Both the position numbers and the translations under genes were made by a program. Below the pieces are notes generated by a model that saw only the letters and a list, made by a program, of their open reading frames with translations, did no database searches and had not been told where the DNA came from. This document shows positions 32,926 through 44,169 of a stretch of DNA of 64,000 nt, in pieces. Numbering within the stretch: position 1 is the stretch's first letter; each line of letters begins with the position of its first letter. Origin of the DNA: Sphaerulina vaccinii (Eukaryota; Ascomycota; Dothideomycetes; Mycosphaerellales; Mycosphaerellaceae); NCBI GenBank assembly GCA_022570795.1, contig JAKUDP010000011.1:1736001-1800000 (forward strand). Direction: 5' to 3'.

Positions 32926-33383
32926 CTAAGTTTGATTCAGCCATGCGATCAGGTCATTGACACCGTAAGCTGTATATCGAGGCCACTGGTCGTTGTACAT
33001 GTAGCAGTCGAAGGACTTGTGAACTCAGAGCAAATCCTACGCGCCCACCATGCCACCCATGCTCCTCTAGCGTGAGGCCAAGAAGAGAGTCACTCCCGTC
33101 ACTTTGACATTTCTATACCAGAGCCACGCCTTCACTGATGGCTGAGACCAAAGTCAGCCAGCGTGACAGGTGAGCGAGCTGAGAAGAATGCCGTTGTTGA
33201 TGGGTTGGGGCAACTTAATAGGCAAGAAAGGAGAGAAGCACATGCAAGTCTCGGCAAGACCTTCCATCAGTGGCGTCGGATTCAACCGGAGCGATGTGGA
33301 CCCTTGACATTGTTCCACGAGACCTCGATGGCTTTCTTTGCAAAAGTCCAGCATGCCTTCGTGATTGAACACATACATCCCAC
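32926..33383. other. Divergent promoter region, HET-2 / MetAP2
   Basis: A 458-bp gap with no ORF or repeat of note. It should contain the promoters of both flanking genes. Confidence 0.5.
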
Positions 33384-34772
33384 ATGGCAGCAGTAGAACC
33401 AGAAGGCCAGCTGGCCGATCTAAAGCTGAGTGCGTCAGAGGCTCCGGCAAAGCAAAACGGCACAACAGCTTCAAATGGCGCAAATGGAGAAATAGAAGCG
33501 GGCGAGTCTGACGACGATGAGGGAGACGAGGCAGATGGTGCTGGCGGAGAGGGCGGAGGAGAGGGAGCAGCGAAGAAGAAGAAAAAGAGAAAGCCACGCA
33601 AGAAGAAGAAGGCTGGCGCATCTGCCACGCCTGGAGGAGGAGGAGGAGCAAAGGCGCAGACGAAGCCTCCCACGCGAAAGGTATCAGAGCTCTTTCCAGA
33701 GAACTCATATCCAATCGGCGAGGAGGTAGAATATAAGAACGACAACGCATACCGAACCACGAGCGAAGAGAAGCGCCATCTGGACCGCATGAACTCAGAC
33801 TTCTTGACTGAATACCGTCAAGCAGCTGAGGTGCATAGGGAAGTGCGGAAATATGCCAAATCGATCATCAAGCCTGGCATGTCACTTACTGAGATCGCCG
33901 AGACCATCGAGAACGGAACTCGCCATCTTACTGGGCATATGGGCCTGGAAGAGGGAGACAACTTGCTTGGAGGCGTAGCTTTCCCAACTGGTCTCTCATT
34001 GAACCACTGCGCAGCGCACTACACACCTAACGCTGGCAACAAGACAATCTTGAAGGAAGAAGATGTCATGAAAGTTGACTTCGGAGTGCATGTCAATGGC
34101 CGCATCGTCGATTCAGCTTTCACAGTAGCCTTCCAACCACAGTACGACAACCTGCTAGCATCTGTCAAGGATGCCACGAACACTGGTATCCGTCTGGCTG
34201 GTATTGATGCGAGGATGTCAGAGATTGGTGAAGGCATTCAAGAGGCTATGGAGTCTTACGAAGTAGAGATCAACGGTCAGACATACCCTGTAAAAGCGAT
34301 TCGCAATCTGAATGGGCATACAATCAGCCAGTACAGCATTCATGGTGGCTCAGCAGGAAAGTCTGTGCCCATCGTAAAAGGCGGATCGAACGAGAAGATG
34401 GAGGAAGGAGAGACATATGCTATCGAGACATTCGGATCGACAGGCAAGGGATATGTGCGAGACGATATGGAGTGCTCGCACTACGCGAAGATCGCAGATG
34501 CGCCAAAGGTCGCACTCAGAGTCGCAAGTGCTAAGACACTATTAAAGTCGATCGACAAGAATTTTGGTACTCTGCCATTCTGTAGGAGATATCTGGATCG
34601 ACTTGGGCACGACAAGTACCTTCTGGGACTGAACAACTTGGTACAGAGCGGCATTGTACAGGATTATCCGCCCCTCGTCGACATCAAGGGATCTTACACG
34701 GCACAGTACGAGCATACGATTCTGCTCAGGCCGAATGTGAAAGAAGTCATATCGAGAGGTGATGACTATTGA
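33384..34772 (+). CDS. MAP2: Methionine aminopeptidase 2
   Basis: Intronless, 462 aa. MetAP2 removes the initiator methionine from nascent proteins at the ribosome. The N-terminus (~1-110) has an acidic block (ESDDDEGDEADG) and polybasic blocks (KKKKKRKPRKKKK), typical of eukaryotic MetAP2 and linked to ribosome association. The catalytic pita-bread domain has the five metal ligands: Asp232 and Asp243 (VDFGVHVNGRIVDSAF), His312 (NGHTIS), Glu348 (AIETFGSTG) and Glu443 (AQYEHTIL). The 11-, 80- and 95-residue spacings match the human enzyme. The catalytic His of the NHCAAHYTPN motif is also present. The family is the target of fumagillin-type inhibitors. Confidence 0.98.
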   Translation: MAAVEPEGQLADLKLSASEAPAKQNGTTASNGANGEIEAGESDDDEGDEADGAGGEGGGEGAAKKKKKRKPRKKKKAGASATPGGGGGAKAQTKPPTRKVSELFPENSYPIGEEVEYKNDNAYRTTSEEKRHLDRMNSDFLTEYRQAAEVHREVRKYAKSIIKPGMSLTEIAETIENGTRHLTGHMGLEEGDNLLGGVAFPTGLSLNHCAAHYTPNAGNKTILKEEDVMKVDFGVHVNGRIVDSAFTVAFQPQYDNLLASVKDATNTGIRLAGIDARMSEIGEGIQEAMESYEVEINGQTYPVKAIRNLNGHTISQYSIHGGSAGKSVPIVKGGSNEKMEEGETYAIETFGSTGKGYVRDDMECSHYAKIADAPKVALRVASAKTLLKSIDKNFGTLPFCRRYLDRLGHDKYLLGLNNLVQSGIVQDYPPLVDIKGSYTAQYEHTILLRPNVKEVISRGDDY

Positions 34773-35068
34773 GAAATGTCAAAAGACATGAGTTACGATC
34801 AAAAAGAAAGCATGACGCGGCGTTGATAGCTACTCAAATGACAGCTTCCTTGGAATGCAGCCCTGGTCTCTTAAGGCTCAAGCGCCAACATTGAAAATCG
34901 TGCTCCCCTCTTACCGAATAGCTGATGCTGTGGTCTATCTCTTTCTCAACGACACCCACCTGGACAACCTCTGCAACTTCTTGGCAGCGCTCGCTCTTCT
35001 CCCAACTACTGGCTGCTCTGACGCTCTGGGGACTGGGCTGGCCACAACTCCCGCCTGCTGGTCGTCGA

Positions 35069-37403
35069 CTATAAGAGGAACATTGTAGGATGTCGAGACT
35101 CGCCGTGCAAGCTCGTACGGCCGTTCGCAGACTCACTTCGCTCTAAATCAGTCGACCTGAATCGCCTGATGTTAGGCGCAGCGGGTGACGTTGTGCTGAC
35201 CGGTCGACTTCGACCTGCGACTTGTGCCCTGATCTGTTCTTGCCTGGCTGGAGAAGGCGGAATGCTGACCTCGAGAAGACTCTCATGACTTCCGAGGAGA
35301 CGCGTTTCTCGCATCTCATGCTCAGTCATGTGAGGGCTTGTTGGCGTTCTGATCTTTACCTCAGATGGAGCTGGTGCCAAAGCGCCATCATGTTCGGGGG
35401 ACTGTGCTCCGGGAATCTCCGTTCTGTTATGAGTGTACTCTGTTGCTCCTACTAATGAACTTGACACTGTCGCTCCTCTTACTGGTCGATACTGGCGCAG
35501 TGTTGGCTGCACAGACTGGTGCCTTAGCGACCGCTGAAATATTCGAGATGGCGATGGGCTAGAAGACTCTCGCACCGGAGGTGACGCACCTTGCGCATTT
35601 TCAGACGTCTGCCAGATGTGAGGGAAGTGCCGTGCAAGCCATTGATGCCATGCCAGGTACGAGATATCGTAGGTGTCGACCACAGCGTTGAGATCCTGGC
35701 AAGCGGATTCGATAAGAATGCAGTACATTCGCGAGTTCCAGCTGAAATCGGCGAACATTGGACCGAGTGGAGCCCGTTTGAGGTGCAGATCGTGCCACGT
35801 CCTCTGCAGCTCGTTATGGCTTTCTGGATCATCGCGTTGCGGTGATGTTGCTGAGACACTCAACCACTTGGTCACTACTTGCAATGATCTCGTGAGTGAC
35901 CTGAGAGCCTGATCATCGACGTGGCCCTCTATTGCGTATGTGCCCGACAGCACCGCGCAGTCGATCCAGAGGATACTCATCTCATCTGGCTTGGATCCAG
36001 AGTCGATCTCGTTCAGATACTGTTTGATGCAGTACTCTAGAGCGTTACTAGAAGCGCTGAGCTTTTCCACCGCATTCTTCTTCATGTCTACCACCTGCTC
36101 GCATGCATGAGCCAGCAAGTGGCAGAGCCAGAAGGCCTGGAGTTTGGCAAGATGTTCTTCGGATATCTCGAGATGCTTCCAGAATGTTGCGAATTGGCTG
36201 CCCATGCCGAATTCACGGAGTGCGAAATTGAGCACATCTGCTATCGCTCTAATGAGCGCATCAGCCAGTATGTACTCATTAGTTAAAATAGCTCTAAAAT
36301 GGGTCCATCGAGGAAGCACTTCGGTCTGAGCTTGGACAAGCTCACAGTACTTTGCATTTCGTCTGACACTCCTTGTGTTGAAGTGCTCTCCTCTTCTTGG
36401 ATGGTGTGAGAGGTGGCATTGGAGCAACTGAGATGCGAAGTGTCTCTCTTCGAGCACGATGTCCTGGAGAGCCGAAATCTGTTGGGTCTCCATAGCTTGA
36501 CTGTGGTGACAGTGATTCCCTGGCTGGATGTGTCCCATCATTTCGAGATGTCGTGAGAGGTGACACCGGATTGGCTGAGATCTCATCTTCGTTTTCTTCC
36601 CTGTGTGTGCTGAGATTCGGAGATTGAATCACTCGTCTCAGCCCAGAGCCTCCTGAGTCTTCAATGTCCGTCTTGTCACCAGCCAGCGACAGGATGGACC
36701 ACTTGTCTCGCAGGTCGGACCAGTCACTTGCGATGTTTCGTTCTGTCGTTGGCGTTGTCGTGGTCGCGGGCGGGCAAGGGCTGCGACGAAACACCTGGCG
36801 CACTGCAGACTCTAAGGTATCGTCGAGGTCAGTGAGAATAGACTCATAGTCAACTTCAGGCACGGGAGCATCTTCTGTCAGGCGGCGTATGCCTGCAAGG
36901 CCGGCATAGTCGCTCCACAGCAGACGAGCTTGACTCCGTCTCCTGACCACCGCGGTTGCCCAATTGAAGTATTCCTGCCGAAGCACTTCAACGCAGTATC
37001 GCACTGGACTTGTATGCGTCCTTTTGACCCATCTCCACGCTTCAGCAATGCTTTCATCAGGTTGCAAGAGCGAGCGCAGTATTCTGCCGTCGAGAATCGC
37101 TACCACGAAAAGGACTGACAAGTGTTGTTGATGAACTCTCTCAAGCTGGTCCACGGACGGCAGACGTAGCCAGAATGATCTCATCTTGTCACACTCACCC
37201 TGTTCGCCGGATGATCTAGCAAGATAGTCGTCTATTTCGTTGAGGATCTCCATCTTCGCCTCTGAGAGGACCCTAGCAAGTTTCAGGTCAGCCCTGTTCA
37301 CACAAGACTGAACCAAAGTCCAGGTCAGCTTTGTGAAGCGCGGGGTGAAGTGTGGGAAAGCGTCGATACGCTTGCAATTCGGATCGAAGCTGTAATTCGT
37401 CAT
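35069..37403 (-). CDS. Protein of unknown function (760 aa)
   Basis: Two long open frames on the minus strand are joined by a 52-bp GTGAGC...TTTTAG intron, join(35069..36293, 36346..37403), with matching phase. The N-terminal ~210 residues are helical and rich in Trp/Leu/Arg (TWTLVQSCVNRADLKLARVL, YCVEVLRQEYFNWATAVV). A disordered Ser/Pro/Thr linker follows (about 215-350). A second helical domain (~355-600) contains FWKHLEISEEHLAKLQAFWL and MSILWIDCAVLSGTYAIEG. The C-terminal ~150 residues are again disordered, Ser/Pro/Arg-rich. No signal peptide or TM segment. I recognise no family. The intron call matters: without it the locus would look like two overlapping genes. Confidence 0.75.
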
Positions 37404-37714
37404 TTCGCTGTCGCGGAGTGCTGAGGTGAGCGTTGGTCAGTACAGTCGTTAGTGTACAGTATCATTTGTTGAACAGCAGCAAACCTGAGTGTCAAAGAGC
37501 CATTGTTCTTGATGGAACAGGATCTGGTAACATCTCAGGCCCAGGCAGTCTGAGTACGATACTTGTCCACGAGCAAGCATTCCGCCATGGCACTTCTAGA
37601 CAGATCGATACAGCATTCGAGATGCTGCCTAGAGAGGAGTGAAGTATAGACGCCCGGGGACATTCTATCCACAGTCATCGACACCACCAAGCACTTTCGG
37701 TTGGCATACCTGCC
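37404..37714. other. Intergenic, no gene supported
   Basis: 311 bp between the 760-aa gene start and the 3' end of the fasciclin gene. It contains only a 69-codon frame at 37433..37642. Confidence 0.45.
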
Positions 37715-39239
37715 TCACCAAGCCAAACATATCGATCCAACAACAGCAAGTAAGCCCAAAGACGAGATGCCGCCATGCACAGACGCAGCCATTCCAGTGT
37801 ATGGCGCCGCAGTCGATGTAGCTATCGAAGGAGTCGTCTCTGTCGCAGTCGGCTGGCTATCGATAATGTCAAGAGACTCTAAAGGACTTGCACCCTCAAA
37901 CTGCACCTGCCCTCCATCGGCATCATCTGTAGGCCGAGCAGTAGCATTGGCAGGATTCAGCACTCTGCGATGCCATTAGCTTGAGATCTCTCAGCCACGG
38001 GGATACACTTACTGATCAATACCATGAATCACCCCACCTGCATACAACAGATCAGGAGAGACGATCCTCGCACCATTGATGAAGATACGATCGTCTTCGA
38101 TGGTGACTGTAAGTCTCCCGCCGCCAACAGTCTGAAGCTCCTGACCGTCTTGCAGTTCGCTCGAGAAGACGACTTCTCCAGCGACCAAGTGATATAAAAG
38201 GATCTCAGAAATCTCGTCTGCGCTTAGATCCTCGATGGCCGAGCCGATGTTGAAGATTGCTTGATTATTAGGTGCGAAGAATACCACATTGCGGTAGCTG
38301 ACTAGAAGGGTATCTAAGATTCCTGCAGCATCTGCCGCTCCGAGAAGTCCTCGGTAGTCGCCAGCAAGAAGTGTTTCGTCAAGTTGTCCTGGAACTCGTA
38401 AGACCGTGGAGATGCGACGCACAATGCCGCGATCGAAAGCGATGTCCTGCATCGGTGTTAGTGTCATATGGTATCATGATTTCTGAACTCGGATTCACCT
38501 CGCCGACCACAGCAGATTGCTGCCCGAAGCCGCTGACATATGTAGCATCATCATCGTCGTTGTGGACCTTTCGCAAGACCGATTGTCCTCCAGTGACTGT
38601 GGTGATGCTGAAGGTGGACAATGCGGTGTTCACAACAATAGGGTCCCTCTCGTCAGAATCGACGTTTGAGATTGGCATCGTGCCATTCAGAATGTGATAT
38701 TGCAGTACCGCAGCTGCAAACGTCGTGTCGGTCTGGAATCGCTCGCCATCTGCAGTCTGTAAGAACTGAGCAATGGCAGCATCGGTCGGAGCCAGGATAG
38801 TGATGTCGGAAGTGAGCGCTAGCCGCTCAGCGAGCTCAGCGAAGTCCGGCGAACTCAGTAGTTCACTGAAGGTCGAAAGGTCTTCAGCATCTCCAAGGAC
38901 CTCAGCCAGAGTCGGACCACCTGAGAAAACGCCAATGTTGGGTGAGAAGAAAGGAACAGGACCTGTTGCGGCCGATGCAGGAGCGCTGGTGGTAGTGCCA
39001 GTCGCGGTCGCGACAATACCAGTAGCCCCGCTAGTAATGGTGGAGAAGGCACTCGCGATAGAACCGGTGATACCCATGAAGGAAGCAGTCTCAGTCAACG
39101 CCGATGTGGCCGATCCGGTAGCTGAGCCGGTGGCCTCGCTGGGAATCGGGGAGACTGTCATGCCCATGATGGAGGAGACGGTATTCGCGGCATCCTGAGC
39201 AGCAGCAATGGCTGCGAGGAAGAAGATAGTGTACTGCAT
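37715..39239 (-). CDS. GPI-anchored fasciclin (FAS1) domain protein
   Basis: Three exons, join(37715..37964, 38013..38446, 38499..39239), with 48- and 52-bp introns, encode 474 aa. Residues 1-14 form a signal peptide. A Ser/Thr/Ala/Gly-rich mucin-like region spans ~15-95. Two FAS1 domains follow: the first has LTSDITILAPTDAAIAQFL and AAVLQYHILNGT, the second NVVFFAPNNQAIFNI, EILLYHLVAGEVV and the closing GGVIHGIDQVLNP, which is restored only by splicing. The C-terminus is Ser/Thr-rich and ends in a hydrophobic GPI-attachment signal (SSLGLLAVVGSICLAW). FAS1 proteins act in cell adhesion and cell-wall association at the fungal surface. Confidence 0.93.
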
Positions 39240-39862
39240 GGTGCGCTTCAGAATGAATGGCGGTATACAATCTGCAGAATCGTTAACGGGATACAGCTGA
39301 AGTCTTTATGCAGCCACGTTCTGTCAATTCTTGCTCTCTGGTGGCTGGGTTGCAGCATACGTGATCACGTCGTTCAAGAAGACCAAGTCAACTTACAGCA
39401 TCCTGAATGCCATGCCAATCGACGACGCTCCGCTGCATGCTATTCTGTCTGGCTAATCATCCCATGAAGCCGCGAGGCTTTCCTCTCCTCTTGGAGAGTG
39501 CTCTTGCTTGGAGCAACTTAGCTGGTATGAGCTAGCCGGTTGCGGTAGGCTATATACCAGCTGATCGTGCCAGTTTTCATGTAATAGCAAGATCGCGTGC
39601 ACACCTAGGGCTTGAGTCTTGAAGATTGCGTGGTATGCGGCGCAAAGTTCTCTTGTTACAATCCTTCCGCGGCCAAGATTATGACCTCACGCCAAAGCCT
39701 TTCTGGACGACCCAAAGTACCAAGGCATCGACCAGAACCTGCAAGCCGCTTTCTGTTCGAGACATCGTGGCGGAAGGGCTGTCGCTCCGAGTCCACCGTT
39801 TACAGGCCGTCGTGTCACGTCTTCACCTCCGATGCCATGGTGCATCCAACTTGCATTGAAGA
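39240..39862. other. Intergenic: fasciclin promoter and acyltransferase 3' flank
   Basis: 623 bp. TATATA at 39551 lies about 310 bp from the fasciclin start and is not assigned. Frames at 39612..40064 and 39626..39859 overlap the 3' part of the minus-strand acyltransferase and are treated as shadows. Confidence 0.45.
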
Positions 39863-41376
39863 TCAACCTATCCACTTCCCATACCCATCTATCTCAACCT
39901 CTTCTCTCAGTTTGCTCAAATTCTCTTTTCCCAAACAGACAGCAACCACGATGCTCCCATCCAGTCCCTTCGGCATAAAGAATGTCAAGCCCTCCGTCGC
40001 CTCAAAGCCAGGTCTTCTTACAGCTGCCGGCTTGCCCAGTTTACCACCAAAGTCAAACTCGTAGCATTTCTCCTTCGCCCAAGAAGAGACTTTCACATCA
40101 TAGGGTCTGTCGTTCTCGAAGCGACGATCCTTGGTCGCGATTGTACTTTGCGTTGCCACTTCACCTGATGCGATGCTATCGCGGATTCTTGCGGCAGAGG
40201 CTTGCATGGCTGAAGTTATGGTCTCGGGTTGAAGGAGTTCATCGCGAAGGCGGGATGCTAGAAGTCCTAGAGAAGAAGTCTCGGAGGTGGGGAGAGTGGT
40301 TGAGGTTTTGTATGTGCAGTTTCCGGTGTAGTTCATTGGTAAGTCGACGTAGGATCTAGCGTCGACAATCCGATCGAGGGTGGTAGTTCTTTCCTGTCTC
40401 TCCATTGCAGTGCCGGCTGAGCCATGTGGAAGTTCCGCGCGTGTTACGATCTGCCATATGTATGCTGAGAGTGCGTCGTCTGTAGAGATTTATGTTCCTG
40501 GGAAGCTCGAGGGGAGTGTAGCTGTTGCTCGAGCTTTCAGAGTTGCAAGATTGGAGGATGAGAAGATCATATAAGCCCAGCCGCAGTCGTGCTGGCGTTC
40601 CGGAGTGACTTGAGCTACCTGAGAGGTAGGCTGTGGAGACTTGGGCTGGGCAGGCCCACTACGTTGCTGCGTCTTCTCAGCTTCTTCTGGCCGCCTGAGC
40701 GGCTTTGCATCAATGTCCGCCTCCGAGAGCATAGTCAGGCCATATCGAGAAACATTGCCAATCTCGACCTCTTCTTGACTGAAACGCCCGCCACGGCAGG
40801 CCTTCGCGAATAGTCGCATCACTTCACATTGTCCTGCAATATCCATGCAATTGTGCTGTGCGGAAAAGCACAACAGCAAGCCTCCAGATATGAATGTGGC
40901 TTGCATGCTGATCACTTCTGCCGGCCGATCGAAGTCGTCGAGCAACGGTAGTGTAGTCTTCGAAGCCACGACCTTTTCGTCAAGCATCCGAAACGGAAAG
41001 CCTGCATGTTGCATCTCGTCCCATGTCGGAACCTGGCCTTCGAGTCTCTCGGTGACCAGGCTAAGCTTTGTGTCTAGCTTTACAATGCTAATGAGACTGT
41101 CAGATTGTAGCGCCAATTGCTGGAAGTCGTGCTATCGGAGAACGTAGTCGTCGTGATGGCTGTCATAGCATACACCTACCTGAATATGCCAATTTTGTCT
41201 TGAATGACCTGGCCAGGCAGCCATGGTAACGCTTCTGACAGTTTACCGAGACCTCGCTGTAAGTGCCTGATGATCGCAACGTGCTCATCGTTGGTCGGAA
41301 AGCAGAAGCATAGTTGAGTATACACCCTGTTCAGGCGTGGAATCTGATCGAGAACGCCCAGTGGTTGTCCCAACAT
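39863..41376 (-). pseudogene. Trichothecene 3-O-acetyltransferase-like (BAHD-type) gene with in-frame stop
   Basis: Minus strand, join(39863..41096, 41180..41376), with an 83-bp GTAGGT...CAG intron. The family (PF02458-like, BAHD fold) transfers acyl groups from CoA to alcohols or amines; despite the name most members are not in toxin pathways. The N-terminal lobe has IPRLNRVYTQLCFCFP, LSEALPWLPGQV and the catalytic HxxxD in AQHNCMDIAG. The C-terminal lobe has VDLPMNYTGN, SSWAKEKCYEFDFGGKLGKP, which corresponds to the DFGWG-like element, and a conserved MPKGLDGSIVVAV ending. Between the lobes a TAA at 40490-40492 interrupts an otherwise continuous frame: conserved-looking sequence resumes right after it in the same frame. 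No intron can remove the stop without deleting conserved sequence. The start at 41376 is uncertain; a further 5' exon is possible. No biosynthetic cluster surrounds it. Confidence 0.82.
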
Positions 41377-41953
41377 CACAGTCAAGTATTCAGCTGCTCT
41401 GGAAGATATTCTTGTATCTTGCCGAAAGGTTGAGCTCGATATGATCTACAGCTCTCAGCTCGGCGGTAATTTCACTAATTCCGGGGCGATAAGCAAGCTT
41501 CTTCTTCTTCGTGGTCGTGCGCTCGCAATCTCATCATCAGCTTCGCTATCATCATCAACGGTTCTGTGGTAGGTATTGCTTCTCAACCTCTCCGCCGTCT
41601 CTGTCACCCTAGAGTCGCTTGTAATCTTCACGAGTCACTATATCGCGATGGAGACGAAGCGGAATGGGACCAGAAGGCGGAGAACGAGCAACGCTCGCCT
41701 GCCATGCGCGTGAAGACAGCAACAGCAGCCATGTTGAAGGTGTTGTCTCGTCTGATGACGATGAAGTGATGAGATGGGAACAGGAGGTGAGTCGAGTGAA
41801 ACGATGGAGGTCTCAAATGTGTTGTCATGCACCATCCCTGTAACCCCCAGATGGGGAAGGAACCAAACAAACAGTCGCGTCTTGCGCGAACTTCGCATCA
41901 CGAACACACCAACATTGGACATTCTACGAACATAGCTACACAGCATCGCGATT
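41377..41953. other. Divergent promoter region, acyltransferase / 664-aa gene
   Basis: 577 bp. It may contain a small 5' exon of the acyltransferase, since a pyrimidine-AG acceptor-like CTTCCAG precedes in-frame sequence near 41.4 kb. The frame at 41638..42336 (minus) is antisense to the next gene and is not considered real. Confidence 0.4.
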
Positions 41954-44169
41954 ATGAGTCGCATAACACGCGCGAAGGCCGCAGAGGTCGCCGAAAAGAT
42001 GCACATCGACGAAGACGCCCTCCTCGAACTCAACAGCCACGATCGGAAGGACGTCCTTTTCGCCAACTCGATTTCTGACGACCGCGCGCCTCTCTGCGAG
42101 GTGTCTCCGAACAGCGCAAGCAGCAAACACGATGCGGATGCGCAGTTGGTGAACACAACACCGGAGAAGAAGGTCAAGAAGCGCGGTCGCAAGGGCAAGA
42201 AGGCCAATACACTCGACGCTAGTACAGCTAGTGCAGCACCAGCAGATGACGGAGACGCAGAGCTCATACCAGATGAGATACAGGCTGCGCAATCACCTGC
42301 GAGCCAGGCAGCTTCTGATGACCTCGTGAAAGACATACCAGAATGTGAGTTGTGGACGCATTTCTGAGACCCCTGCTATTACGGCTCCCTTATGTCACAT
42401 AACGCTAATGCAGGAGGAGCAGTTGAGGTGTCTCATTTACCTGTACATGATATACGGCCAATGACCCCTCTATCGAATGCAGTGCAACACAGTCCTCATC
42501 AAGATGTACAGACCAAGGCATTGAGTAGTGAGAGTGTTGGCCCAGACACAGAACAACCGGAATCAGAGACCCTGGTCTCGGAAGTCTCAGTTGAGCCTCC
42601 AGTCACCAACTCAGAAGAAGCCATGCCCAACGTCCTTCAAGCACAGTTCTCCACGCCCACGGAATTACCAAGCGCACCAAAGGTAGAAGTCACTGGTATG
42701 GAAAACGTCGCGCCAAATGGAGAATACCCATATGATCAATTGGAGAAGGCCGTCGTCGAAGCATCCACACCTCCAAGACCGAACTCAGAATCACCCATGA
42801 TCCCTGCTGCCTCCAAGCCGACCTACAACCAATTCGAGACTGCAAAGCCCAGTGCACTCAATTCACCCAGAAATACAGTCTCTGCCACGATGCCTGACGA
42901 TCCCATAGAGGCATTGGACGCCCAAGATGAGGCTGTCGAGAAGATTGCTGCGGAAGTGCCAGATGTACAAGACTCGCCTCAGAGGCCTCAATCCAAGAAG
43001 TCAATGCCACCTGTTCGATTGACGAAAGCAAGTCAAGCTAGGATCTCGCTTGCTCACGGTCTGCCGGATGCGCCATCCAAGGCTCCTGCTATGGGACGGC
43101 CTAGGCAATCATTGTCGCAGTCAACTTCAAAGCGAGTTACCTCCACATCAAGTGCAAAGTCAGGCGCAGATGCTGTGGAAGAAGCGCCAGTGGACAAGAA
43201 GGAGGTCGTAATTCCTCACAGCAAGCGAAGACCAATGTCGATGCAATTCAAACCACCGCCACCACCAGGTAAGTACTAGCCGAGCAATTCGAAGGAATGC
43301 TTTTGTCCCGATGTCTCGCTGAGCTCGAGCCTGCTAAGGCAATAAGCTCAGCAATAGAAATTCGGGAAGCATGCTCATGCAATCAGAGATGCTTACTTAC
43401 CATTTACTTCTCAGCCAAATCCACCAAGGCACCAACCCAGAGCAACTTTCAGCTTCCTGGTGAGGCTGTCGCAGCCAAGTTCAAGGCCGCCAGAGAAGCC
43501 AGACAGCAGAAGGAAGCTGAAGAGCAAAAGAAGAAAGCTTTCAAGGCTCGACCTGCTCCCAACATGAACAAGACACCGACTGTGCGTCAGACAAGCACCA
43601 GCAAGGCTCGAGAATCGATCATGAATCCTGGAAAGCCGGCCTCACTTGGTGCGAGTCGTCCTATGAGCGTGGCCACCAGCAGGCCTGCAACTACCGGCAG
43701 ACCAACGACAAGCAGTTCCAAGTCAAGCATCAATAGCAGACCTTCCACTGCTTCTAAGCCTTCCACAGCCCGTGTGTCAATTGCTCCCAATACCAAGCAA
43801 CTGGCTGTGAAGAAGCGCCCAATCAGCATGATGGCCTCTTCCACAAGCAGAGCCAGACCACCAACCGTCTTGGGCACTTCGATCAGCAAAGCCAGGCCAG
43901 CCACAGTCTTGGGCATGAACAGTCGTCCACGAACCTCACTCGCTCCGAAGCCGAATCCGCCCGAGTCTGTTCGGCCTACCTTCCAGGCTGGCAAAGGCAA
44001 GGAAGTCTTCAATCGTGCGGCCGAAGCCAAGGCCACTGCTGAGCAACAGAAGCGCGAGAAGGAAGAAGCTGCTAAGAAAGCACGCCTTGAGGCCTCGGAG
44101 CGTAGTCGCCAGCTTAGCCGCGACTGGGCGGAGAAGCAGAAGATGAAGAAGATGGCCAGCGTGGCCTGA
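41954..44169 (+). CDS. Basic low-complexity protein (about 664 aa), unknown function
   Basis: Three exons, join(41954..42344, 42420..43268, 43415..44169). The first ~130 residues include SRITRAKAAEVAEKMHIDEDALLEL and a basic EKKVKKRGRKGKK patch. The middle is acidic and Pro/Ser/Glu-rich. The third exon starts within a conserved-looking APTQSNFQLPGEAVAAKFKAAREAR block, continues as Ser/Arg/Pro/Thr-rich repeats (SRPATTGRPTTSSSKSS), and ends in a charged coiled-coil-like helix (AEQQKREKEEAAKKARLEAS) with a basic tail. This suggests a nuclear or cytoskeletal scaffold, by inference only. At intron 1 the acceptor is the third of three AGs (42413, 42416, 42419); the first two would create an immediate TGA. 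Confidence 0.75.

Noticed and set aside
33154..33790. Two minus-strand frames of ~190-198 codons
   Set aside because: Antisense to the Lys/Glu-rich MetAP2 N-terminus, which yields stop-free reverse frames.
36342..37403. Reading the 35.1-37.4 kb locus as two overlapping genes
   Set aside because: A 52-bp GTGAGC...TTTTAG intron joins both frames in phase, and the overlapping stretch is explained by the intron.
39863..41376. A trichothecene biosynthetic cluster
   Set aside because: No terpene cyclase, P450 or transporter lies nearby; the acetyltransferase family is broad and not specific to toxins.
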